A model generated the notes under the pieces. The model ran no database searches, was not told the DNA's origin, and was given only the letters and a program-made list of their open reading frames with translations. DNA of 64,000 bases from assembly GCF_000002075.1 (NCBI RefSeq), contig NW_004797614.1, positions 777,103 to 841,102 of the forward strand, written 5' to 3'. Numbering within the stretch: position 1 is the stretch's first letter; each line of letters begins with the position of its first letter. Below, piece after piece: positions 23,099 through 32,680 of the stretch. The position numbers and the translations under genes are program-made. The stretch is from Aplysia californica. Lineage: Eukaryota; Mollusca; Gastropoda; Aplysiida; Aplysiidae.

Positions 23099-23795
23099 TC
23101 TGCTGTCACTCACATAATCACATTTATGCTGGGCTGAAGATTTAAACCTAGATCGGTAAGATTCTAGATCTATAATTTTTTAAACTTTTGTTTTCTATTA
23201 GATCTAGAATTAGATTCTAGATTCTAGGCCTAGATCATCCATCCGGGCAAAAAAAAGTAAAAAAATGTCTCATCCGGTTTCATTTTTATCAGCCAATGGC
23301 GCCAATTCAGGTGCAGTGACAACTGACTACTGACTAAGCACTAAGCAAAGGTAATTTAAATTCTCTTGTGAAAATGTTCCTTTTTTTTCGAGTAACTGCA
23401 TGTCCTACAGTCCTAAGCCATTTTTATGTACACTTGCTACGTTTAATTACCTTGCATGAATGCAAAGTATGCACTTGCAAATCATTGTTGTCACTTGAAC
23501 TTGTGTTTATTTTGATTGCATTTTCTTTTTTTCCTTTGCTATATTTTCAGAAGAGTTCCAAGCCTTGCATTACGACGAAATGTTGTGGTCTTGACCTGAG
23601 CCTGTTATTGTGGTTGGCTTTTCATTGTTTTCATACTCCTTTTAATTAAGGTAGCGTCAGTTGCCACCGAGTGACGCGGTGGCAATTGACATTGACAAAA
23701 ATTGACTTTTTGTCAATTGCCACTGAGTGAAACGGTGTCAAGTCTGAAGAAAACAACACTATCTTTAGCATTATACATAATGTGCGTCCAATGGG

Positions 23796-23940
23796 GAGGA
23801 CTTCTGTAACGAGCGACCACTACGAGACAGAGCAGAATTGAGGGCTTGGGGTAGGGGTAAGGGTAGGGGAAGGGTTAGGTCAAGGCCTCTTCTTTATAAT
23901 TGTGTTTGATGGGGTGGTCGCTCGTTACGGAAGTCCTTCC
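23796..23940. mobile_element. 145 bp inverted-repeat element inside copy A
   Basis: Ends GAGGACTTCTGTAACGAGCG and the inverse of CGTTACGGAAGTCCTTCC, flanked by the direct duplication GTCCAATGGG (23786-23795, 23941-23950). Copy B carries the site once (as CCCATTAGAC inverted), which shows the unoccupied state. The interior has telomere-like GGGTAGGGG/GGGTTAGG words. A half-copy of the end lies near 26.11-26.14 kb (GGGAGGACTTCCGTTATGAG). Confidence 0.8.
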
Positions 23941-24325
23941 GTCCAATGGGTCAATTTGTTCTCAACTTATTTCATTGGACGAGTATCTAGTCTAGAGCTA
24001 CGGTACCAACTTGGCGTGTTTTCAATGAGACGTGTTATCTAGATCTAGATCTAGGCTAGCCTTAGCCTACACTTTGGTGTAGAACCAACACAGGCAATTT
24101 TAGAAGTAGGCGTAGAAGGTCACAAACGCACTCAAACTCAAGCAGAAATTCACGTTATATCGGGGAAGATAAATCGGGGGACGTGGTTCAGGAAAAGACA
24201 CACACACACACACACGCAAAGGCGAACGCACAACACCGAGCACTCACTCGAGCACAATAAGCTAGATCTACCCACAAACGCAAAAAAGCTCCAATTTACT
24301 CGGTGGCAATTGACAAACTGAGTTG

Positions 24326-24830
24326 TCTACGTACACGGTAACCGGGCACGTAGCCTCAGGGTCTATGTACACGGTTACCGGGCACGTAGCCTCAGTGTCT
24401 ACGAACACGGTAACCGGCAACCGGGTATGTAGTCTCAATGTCACACACACAGTAACCGGGCGTGTAGCCTCAATATCTACGTACAAGGTAACCGGGCGCG
24501 TAGCCTCAATATCTACGTACACGGTAACCAGCAAAAATATCTACGTACACGGCAACCGGGCGTGTAGTCTCAATGTCACATGCACGGTAACCGGGCACGT
24601 AGCCTCTATATCTACGTACACGGTAACCGGCAACCGGGCATGTAGCCTCAATATCTACATTCACGGTAACCGGGCGCGTAGCCTCAATATCTACGTACAC
24701 GGTAACCGGCAACTGGGCGTGTAGTCTCAATGTCACATACACGGTAATTGGGCACGTAGCCTCAATATCTACTTACACGGTAACCGGCAACCGGGCGCCT
24801 CTCATTATCTATGAACATGGTAACCGGGTA
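24326..24830. repeat. 36-43 bp minisatellite
   Basis: Units of about 36 bp centred on TACGTACACGGTAACCGGGC, some with an extra CAACCGG (7 bp). Because most units keep a multiple of 3, open frames of 133 (plus) and 88 (minus) codons arise; these are not genes. Confidence 0.9.
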
Positions 24831-24974
24831 TTTTGTTTCGGGGGGGGGGGGGGGGCTTGAGCTAGGTGCACGATAACTGCTTCGCTCCCTTCACGACCTT
24901 GACCATTTTCCTTTTTCACTCCGCTTTTTGTGTGTTGTGAGCGGAATGTAATCCCAAAAATGATCCCAATCTTC

Positions 24975-25475
24975 TCCCTGTCATCTTTCCTATAGGAGAG
25001 CAAAATGCAGTGACACTGAAAATTTTACTTAGCAGAGAGCAGGTAGTTGTAATCAGAATTCTAAACATTAAACATATTTGCTTCCAGTTTCAGGTTTTTT
25101 TGTTGTTTTTTTTTTGTCCTCTGGTGTTGCGTCCAGCCCTAGCCCTCCCCCTATCCCCGAGTGCGTCTCTTAAAAAAATCAATAATCTCCTCCCCATTCC
25201 TGAGTCCTGTATTTCGAAGCGCTCAGAACACGCGCAGGTTCATTGGCCGGTCACAACGGCGAGCCCGACAAGACGCTTGTATAACTTTCTTTTCTTTATG
25301 TTGCCCCCCTGACAGTGACAAATATTTTAATCTATTTTCATGGCGACACCATGTTTGTAATGCCGAACCTTCATGTTACAATAATTGTTGCGTTATCAGA
25401 CAATTACTGACAAATTTCTAGGTGGTAACGAAAGCGAAAGTAAAGGCTTACTGGACGCTCTGTTATGAAATTTAG
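24975..25475 (-). repeat. Dispersed repeat DR1, fragment 5
   Basis: Reverse-oriented body of the repeat seen in four RAD50 introns: TTACCACCTAGAAATTTGTC, TGATAACGCAAC, TCTTGTCGGGCTCGCC, GTTCATTGGCCGGTCAC and GGTGTTGCGTCC are matched inverted. Nested inside the foldback-like element. Confidence 0.65.
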
Positions 25476-25797
25476 TGGGTATCATGCTGCCAGACTATAG
25501 AGCGGTTGACCCTAGTGCGTCCTCTTCGAAAAAGCGCAAACTTTGCGAACAGAGTTACCCTACTTGTGTGAAAAACAATAAAATTGACACTCTTTTTGGC
25601 TGAGTGAACTATCTCTTGGACCCTCCGGTTACCGTGTATGTAGATACTGAGACTACGTGCCCGGTTACCGTGTACGTAGACCCTGAGGCTTCGCGCCCGG
25701 TTACCTTGTACGTAGACACTCCGATTGACAAAAAGTCAATTTTTGTTAATTGCCACCGCGTCACTCGGTGGCAATTGACACTACCTTTTAATTAATC

Positions 25798-26065
25798 CAA
25801 GATCTAGATTCTAGTCCCTAGTTCTAACTTAATTTACACCCCATCTAGATCTAAATATCTAGATCTAGAATCTAGATTCCAGATCTAGATCTAGATTCTA
25901 GATCTTCTTCAAATCTAGATTAGATCTAGATCTAGAAGATCTACTTTCGCTTTCCCAGTCTGGCATCTTTCAGAAAATACTTTTAGTTTCAGTTTTTTGT
26001 CTTTGTGGACAACTAGATCTAGATTTTAGATCTAGAAAATTTAGATCTAGATCTAGATTCTATAC
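25798..26065. repeat. TAGATC-rich cluster
   Basis: Dense, imperfect TAGATC / AGATCTAG reiteration (for example AGATCTAGATCTAGATTCTA) interspersed with unique bases, directly next to the target duplication of copy A. Confidence 0.85.
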
Positions 26066-26208
26066 ATCTTGATCTGGTAATGTGGTAATTGTTTACTTTC
26101 TCGCGTTTAATTCCATGGGAGGACTTCCGTTATGAGTGACCATGCTATGAGAACTCTCACATCAAAATCAAAGGCCTGCTAGAGTGCCTAGAGTTAGTAT
26201 ATATATGT

Positions 26209-27523
26209 TGGGCGCGATCCATCGATTGCGCAGTTTTTTTGGTTGATCGAGGAAATGCGCGACAATTTATCAATTGTTGCGCATTCTGTTGATCAGCTTT
26301 TTGTCGATCCGTTTGGTTGCGCTTTCTATAGATCTTACCCCTGAGTTTTGTTATGTTTTGTTGTCGTCCAGAGTGTAATTTGTTTCACTCTCCAAAGTTA
26401 AACAGAAACTGAATGGAAGTAACTGGAAGTCAGGGTTACAATAATGAACTAATCGAGGTGACAGTCCGAATAGACAACAATTATATTCGGACTCTGAATT
26501 GAGTCGAGTATGACATGTCCGTTCCGACTTCTGACTCTTGTTCCTAAATATTTCGAGCATTTATGAAAATTTTTTTGGATTATAATGATAACAATTGAGA
26601 CGTCAGCTTTAATATCCAGTTACAAGATCTAGGTCTAAACTGGCCCTCCCTGCGTCATTAGTATGAACAAAACTAAATTGAGCTGGCCTTGGCGTGGGCA
26701 AAGTTAAAATTATGTTGACCAATGAGACTGCGGGTAGCTATATCGCACTCTCGGCTTATTGGGGAAGAGGTGTTGGGAAGAGGCCACGGCTGTCGGTTTT
26801 GTGCGATGTGATTTTAAAAAAATTGTCTTTCCACCTGTTTAATTTGATTTTGTTGAGTGTTGAGTTTTTCTGTTATTTTTTTTTTATGAGTCCGGATAAA
26901 TAAAACATTCTTTTCGGACCTGAGTCCGAATATAAAACCCATATTCTGACTAGATCGCGAATAGATAAAAATTACTATAAACTTACTACATCGCAATAAC
27001 GGAAGTTGAAATCAGGGTTATAGGTTGGTGAGTATCCCTCTGAACACTTATTCAATATGGAGTGGTTGATTGGAGGTGCTCTTGTTCAAGGAAACAGTAC
27101 TTGTATTATAATAAATTTTTAATCAACACACAACAATTTATCACAAGCCATTAAATCTTGACCGTATTTCAAATACCACGTGAACTACTCAGCCAATCAA
27201 ATTTGCCCAAATACTGAGTGCAGGTGCTCGATTTAACGCCGTGTTGCCTCACTCAACCGTCAACACTTTAAGTTCATCACACAACTCTTCTTGGAAGCAA
27301 AATAACAGAATGCTCAAACTCAAAGACAGACATGCTCAGTAAACCAATTTTCTTTTTCTTTTTCTGCACTTCATCATCATAGTTTATCGACAGAATGCGC
27401 AGTAAGTATATCTTTCACGGATCGACAAAAAGCGCTGATCAACCGAATGCGCAACAATCGATGGATTGTCGAGCGTTTACTTGATCAACCAAATGCGCTG
27501 TGCGATCGAAAGTAAACTTGGCC
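26209..27523. mobile_element. Probable element with about 125 bp reiterated inverted ends
   Basis: The left block 26211-26335 and right block 27395-27515 are inverted copies. Each holds several versions of a GATCAACCAAATGCGC-like word (CGACAGAATGCGC, GATCAACCGAATGCGC, CATCGATTGCGC) and CGATCGACAAAAAGC. The exact outer boundary and target duplication are not clear, and no transposase was found in the 1.06 kb interior. Confidence 0.55.
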
Positions 27524-27804
27524 CTTGGTCTAGATCTAGTATGACAGTGTCAGTGTTTTATTCAAGTAACATATAGAGTAAAATTACCGGTTCTATCAAA
27601 ATTAGGACGAAAATAGGTACGTCGACTTTAAAACTTTATATAGAACTCTATGTCCTATCTGCCTTGCCCTAGAGACCAGCCGAAACTTGCTACAGGAAGC
27701 CCTGTGATTGGATGACCCCTGGAATGCACTGTTTCAGCTTGTTCGCATATTTGAGGCCCTTATTGTGACGCCAGATTTATTTACGTGTTCAGTCCCTTTT
27801 TTGT

Positions 27805-28615
27805 GTGTTTTCTCTTGGATTCGGGCAGTATTTTGACTTTTGGTCATTTTCAATTATTATCACATTTGTTTCTTTGCAAGCTTTTAATAACATGATTTTT
27901 AATGCTTGTTATCAACACTTGGACACAATGATAGTTTGTCTAAAGTGGTTTTCACCATTTATAGCTATTTTAATGAGTATGTATCTGACCCACTCTACTA
28001 CACTGGTTTCTGACTCTATTACACTGGTATCTGGCTCTCTCAACTACACTGGTATCTGACTGTATGTATTACACACTGGTATCTGACTGTACAACACTGG
28101 TGTCTGACTGAGCTGATATGCTGTATGTGACTCTACTATTATTTAAATTATGCACAAATTCTTGATTCTTTATCATATAACCATTGGTATTATATTATCT
28201 CATGTGCCTGAAGGATGAGAAACTACGGATTTTATGTTACTATCCGGGCACACCCCCCCCCCCTTTGGGCAAAAACGGCGGGACTGAAATGCAAATTCTC
28301 TTTCATCCTTGATAGGGCCTCATATTTAAATAACGCCAGCTTTCAGAGTTTAACAAAAAGTAGAATCTAGGCCACAGGCTCCTTCATCCACAACCAATGT
28401 TAACTCTTCCGGGGGAAGAGCTGCTCGCTGTTTTGCTCAGTTGGTGAAGAAAAGGTGTCTTAAGTAGGACTATTTTTAGCAAAATTCGGCTGTCACTGTA
28501 GTGTCAACGAAAGTAATTGATGTTGCTTTAGGTTTGTTTGCCACTCTCTTGGGGTTAGATTTAAAAACAAAATTTTAAACGAATTTTTTGTACTCCAGTG
28601 CCTGAAAACTAAAAA
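27805..28615. other. No gene seen; short CACTGGTATCTGACT repeats
   Basis: Between about 27995 and 28110 an imperfect repeat around CTACACTGGTATCTGACT occurs six or so times. A poly-C run lies near 28251-28262. No coding exon is supported. Confidence 0.45.
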
Positions 28616-28619
28616 AAAA

Positions 28620-29169
28620 GTAGTGTCAATTGCCACCGAGTGACGCGGTGGCAATTGATTGACTTTTTGTCAATTGCCACCGAGTAAATTGGAGCTCTTT
28701 TGCGTTGTGGTGGGCAGATCTAGCTTGTTGTGCTCGAGTGCTCGGTGTTGTGCGTTCGCCTCTCTGTCCCTCTGTGTGTGTGTGTATGTGTGCGTGTGTC
28801 TTTTCTTGACCCCCATCCCCTGATTTATGTTCCCCAATATAACGTGAATTTCTGCTTGAGTTTGTGTGCGTTTGTGACCTTCTACTTCTAGAATTGCCTG
28901 AGTTAGTTCTGCACCAAAGTGTAGGCTAAGGCTAGCCTAGATCTAGGCCTACGTCTCATTGAAAACACATGAAGTTGGTACCGTGGCTCTAGACTAGATG
29001 CTCGTCCAATGAAATTAGTTGAAAACAAATTGACCCATTAGACACACATTATGTATAATGCTAAAGATAGTGTTGTTTTCAGACTTGACACCGCTTCACT
29101 CGGTGGCAATTGACAAAAGCCAATTTTTGTCAATTGCCACTGCGTCACTCGGTGGTAATTGACGCTACC
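28620..29169. mobile_element. Palindrome-ended DNA element, copy B (uninterrupted)
   Basis: 550 bp element from GTAGTGTCAATTGCCACCG to GTAATTGACGCTACC, flanked by nine A residues on each side (28611-28619, 29170-29178), a possible 9 bp target duplication. Inverted relative to copy A and without its two insertions, so it documents both empty sites. Termini contain the TCAATTGCCACCG..CGGTGGCAATTGA palindrome. Confidence 0.8.
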
Positions 29170-29936
29170 AAAAAAAAACCTGCTGCCGGACCCGGTACGA
29201 TTACTGTATATAGTCTAGATATTCTGGAAAAAAGACTTTTTTTTTTACTCATGCACCCGTCTCATGTAGGCTACACGTTTTACATGGATGGGTCATTCCA
29301 CCTGTACTGTAAATTATCATTTTGTAACATCTATGTTCAAATTTCAAATTTGTTTCCAGTGAATGCATTGTGGCAAGTTGTCTCAAGTAAGGTCTTATTA
29401 TTTGTTCTGAAAATGCCAGACCTCTTTGATAATCAGGTCTAGCACAGCGTGCCATAAAAGCCCAATTCCCTGGACTGTGAGGAATGTTACATGCATAAGT
29501 TAAACAAAAAACAACAATGATCACAGATTCAGACAAATATAAAGTCAACAGTTCATGTGAATGTGTTTTACTGATAAAAAAAAACTTGAACCACTTGAAA
29601 AAAATCATAGAAATTAGCGAGGGTGTCAACTGAAATGACATCAAAATGAATGTGAGGAATGTTAGAGGACAAAAATACTAAATTCATTCGAACAGGGGTT
29701 TTTTAAAAACTTTTTTCTCATAGCCAGCACACAAGGCAAAAAATGGTTCTGCAGTTAATGTTCACAATAAACCTTAAAATTAAAACCAAACAAGTATCAA
29801 ACTAAACTAATGTTTAGTGACTGAACTGAATACAACTCACTTTGAGAAAATTGTGAGGTTTCTTCACCCTTTGGTTTACTATTTTAAGGGGTATTTAAAC
29901 CCTTGTTTTAGAAACTTAAAGGGTTAAAGTCAATAT

Positions 29937-30106
29937 ATCGCTTTTCGGCCTTTTGGCTAAGATCGAAGGTGGTATCTGTTCTCAGCTTCTCCGGCCTTAG
30001 TGCCCACTGGTTTAGCGAGGCGGATACTGCCCGAGGCACCCGAGGGATGGAGAAATCTTCCCCTCTATTATATCAGGTGGACGGTCATCGTCCGCATAAA
30101 AAAAAA
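29937..30106 (+). ncRNA. U2 snRNA-headed retroposon (SINE-like)
   Basis: Starts ATCGCTTTTCGGCCTTTTGG and continues CTAAGATCGAAGGTGGTATC then TGTTCT, nearly the universal 5' end of U2 snRNA (ATCGCTTCTCGGCCTTTTGG..). The branch-point pairing word is GTGGTA rather than GTAGTA. After about 47 bases it leaves U2 and forms a different structured body: CTTCTCC with GGAGAAA, AGTGCC with GGCACC, and a 3' hairpin GGACG-gtcat-CGTCC. It then ends in a poly-A run (30098-30106). An 11 bp direct duplication AAAGTCAATAT borders it (29926-29936, about 30104-30114). Tail plus duplication show LINE-type retroposition. A functional U2 gene is unlikely because the Sm site and 3' stem-loops are not recognisable. 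Confidence 0.78.
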
Positions 30107-30559
30107 GTCAATATCTCATAATTAATTTTAAGATTTTTTGCTTGCAAACATTTATCTCACTCGTACATTCACTCAGACACGCATAGAGTGACCATGACTA
30201 TCATTGAAAGCTAACGATTTTAATTAACTTAAGAAATAAATGAAGAATACTGATTAAAATTAGAGTTGTGTCCATTTGGAGGGGGGAAGAGTGGTGGTGG
30301 TTGAGCAGTTGGGTCTATCAAAAATCAAATAAAGTTGACGAACCAAAAGGGGTCAACTCCGACTATAATACTCCAAGAAAAATAGACTTGCCATTCTATG
30401 AAATTTAAGTCAGGATCTCAGTGGGGAAAAAAATTGGGATCTGGGGTGTCCTTTATTATATCCATGTTTATTCCCTCTGCATGCGTGTGAGTGTGTGTGT
30501 GAGCGCACATGCATGCCTGTGTGTGTTTTATCATTTTTAAAAAAATCCTGAAGTATCAT

Positions 30560-30900
30560 GTCACGGTCTCCTAGTCCAAGTGTTTTACATGCCCCCTCCC
30601 TTCCCCTCGGACAAGTCCCGAAAGACGCTTCAACCAATGTGCATGAACTTAAATTGACCGCGTCAACGGCGGTCCCCGGCACACACGGAACTCACACGCC
30701 GCGATTGGAACAGTTTTACTGACGGGTCTTGATGACGGGCCCGACTAACCAAAACTCGGACAAAGCATGTAACCTCACGGCAGGGGTAAACTCGAATGAT
30801 ACCGGCAAATGTGAGCGACCAGAATGTGGGCCTAGCTTCTGTGCTGAAGCAAGCCTGTGTTGCTGGAAACTTCGCGCAGCTGATAAGTAGGTCGACTAGC
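30560..30900 (+). promoter_or_regulatory. GC-rich candidate promoter region upstream of RAD50
   Basis: A CpG-bearing block (CCGCGTCAACGGCGGTCCCC, ACACGCCGCGATTGG) with CCAAT-box words in both orientations (AACCAATG near 30632, GATTGG near 30704), about 2 kb before the RAD50 start. It could hold the non-coding first exon and promoter. This rests on composition only; no transcript evidence is available. Confidence 0.25.
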
Positions 30901-31069
30901 CGACTTTTTCTGACACAGAAGGTGACTGTCCTGCATGTGTGTGGGTGTGTCGTCAAATCATTGACTCGGCTTTGGGATAGAGAAAGGGGGAAATGATGCT
31001 TGCCAGACACACACCACCTTCGTTTTAAAGCGTGCAAACCCCTGAAATGAAATTATAAAGCGTAAAGCT

Positions 31070-32045
31070 CTCGCACAACCAAAACTTAAAGGGGGTGGTC
31101 TGCGGGTTTAATTTAATGCGTAATATATGCACCTTTGTGCGTAAAGGGGAGCCCTGTAATAAGACGGGGGGTTGGGGGGGGAGTATTTTTTGCTGGCACT
31201 CTGAACATTATTGCCAAAGAAGCAGGAGCAAACGTTTACCATACAGTCAAAACTGTCCAAGACAGATACAAGGAACCAGAAAAAAATGTATCTGGCACAT
31301 TTTGAATTTTTTCTGTCTTAGAGGAATTCAGCATGGGTCACCCATGTAGTCAGCAAGCAGTAGTCAAAACTTAAAACCTCTGAAGTGGCATCTTAGCTGT
31401 TCTGATAATGGCACGAGTCACACTTACTAATCCTATGTTGCATCTCATTAGGACCTCGTTTGAACAATGAAAAACAGAAACGATGGAATATCTCTTTATT
31501 TCCACCCTTAGCCTCATAAGTGTAATAAGCACAATCCACCAGTCATCAATGCCGCCCTTCCTTTGTATCATGTGTACTGTACAACAATTTGGGGAACTTT
31601 TTCCGCAGCAGGTCACAGGATCAGGGCAGCACTTGAGGTTAGATTTCATATCTTTGGCTAACCAAGCAAGTTTTCATGCCAATACACCATTTAGGCACTT
31701 TGAAGACAGACAGCAGTGAAATTTCACATCCATACCACCCTGTCCATTTGCACTGCTCAAGGCTCACATCAGTAAGAGCTACTGCCACACTGCACCTCTT
31801 CTCCTCTTGTTCACCTTGCAGAGGGATGGAATGGTTAGAGCTAGTAGAACAGAACTTGGCAGTTTTGTTTCAAATGAGGTTGAGTAGGCAAAGCACTTTC
31901 TGTCATGACTGGTCAAAATGCTCAAAGGGGAATCTCTCTATCCTTCTCCATTACCAGCCTATGAACATTTCAATCGCAGACAGATGTATGATAGAGGAAT
32001 GTATCGGGAGTGGGGCAGGTGGTGAGGTCTGAGGCCATGGATGAG
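31070..32045. other. No gene seen
   Basis: Frames of 78-118 codons on plus and 92 on minus overlap one another and lack domains or splice sites; no exon is supported. Confidence 0.4.
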
Positions 32046-32049
32046 CCAT

Positions 32050-32513
32050 CATAATTCATTCACCTGTCCTTATTGACTTTTGTTTGTAAGTCTGTCCAAT
32101 AACTGAAACGATTATATTTGTGTAGTTCTCTTTGACTGTATATCCAAGTTGAACGGTCAATAACTAATTTTCAGCTGCTGATGAGGGAGGCGTGTGATCC
32201 GTCATAGCTTATAAGCCCACCCACATCTCCTATACAACTTTTAAGTGAGATGAGCTGTCATTCTGTCAACCCGGTCAGAAACAATGGAACTAAAAGAGTG
32301 AAATGTGTATCTCTTTTTAGAGAGAAAATTTTGAAAAATACAGTTGAAATCGTCTAAGACAGCTATCCGTTGTCGAGGAGGAAAGTGGTTGTCTTAGACA
32401 GATGACTGCTTTACAGAGCAGTGTCATTATACAAAATGCAAGGAGGAAATAAACAGTGGTCTTTTGTGCAGGTGATTGTCTTATACTGGTGACCGTTAAA
32501 GCAGGTTGGACTG
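32050..32513. mobile_element. Partial copy of the CAGTC(G/C)AAC TA element
   Basis: Shares TTTTCAGCTGCTGATGAG, GTGTGATCCGTCATAGCTTA and the end GCAGGTTGGACTG|TA with the element at 9.3-10.5 kb, corresponding to one arm. The opposite terminus is missing. Confidence 0.6.
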
Positions 32514-32680
32514 TATACTCAAATTTTTCATAATTCAAGATGTTTTTTGTCCTTTCTTATCTCCAAGTCTTAGCACTGCAATGTGTAAAAGAAAGTATTG
32601 AAAACTGTTGCTTTTAACTTTGTACTGTAGAAGATTAAGTGATTTTTGTTTGAATTTATTTTCTTGATTCCCATTTTTAG

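Larger units (their letters stand above)
24318..25723. mobile_element. Foldback-like element with minisatellite arms inside copy A
   Basis: Bounded by a perfect 9 bp direct duplication ATTGACAAA (24309-24317, 25724-25732); copy B has this site intact. The termini CTGAGTTGTCTACGTACACG and the inverse of TACGTAGACACTCCG continue into inverted tandem repeats. The left arm has about 13 units (24326-24830) of GTAACCGGGC..GTAGCCTCAATATCTACGTACACG; the right arm has about 3 units (25625-25715). Tandem-repeat arms plus a 9 bp duplication recall Foldback-type elements. A short frame from 25484 (MLPDYRAVDPSASSSKKRKL) has a basic cluster. Confidence 0.75.
23650..25785. mobile_element. Palindrome-ended DNA element, copy A (host of a nest)
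   Basis: The ends GGTAGCGTCAGTTGCC and the inverse of GGCAATTGACACTACC are flanked by a 10 bp direct duplication TTTTAATTAA (23640-23649, 25786-25795). Each terminus is itself a near-palindrome: TCAATTGCCACCG, a 7 bp centre, CGGTGGCAATTGA. Without two later insertions it would be about 570 bp, close to copy B at 28.6 kb, to which it is inverted. There is no coding capacity. The 9-10 bp duplication suggests a Mutator-like or related group, but the family is not identified. Confidence 0.8.

Noticed and set aside
24323-24742. 133- and 88-codon frames with VTG..AS.STYT repeats
   Set aside because: Translation of the foldback arm minisatellite.
29937-30106. Functional U2 snRNA gene
   Set aside because: Similarity stops after the first 47 or so bases, no Sm site or canonical stem-loops follow, and a poly-A tail and target duplication mark retroposition.
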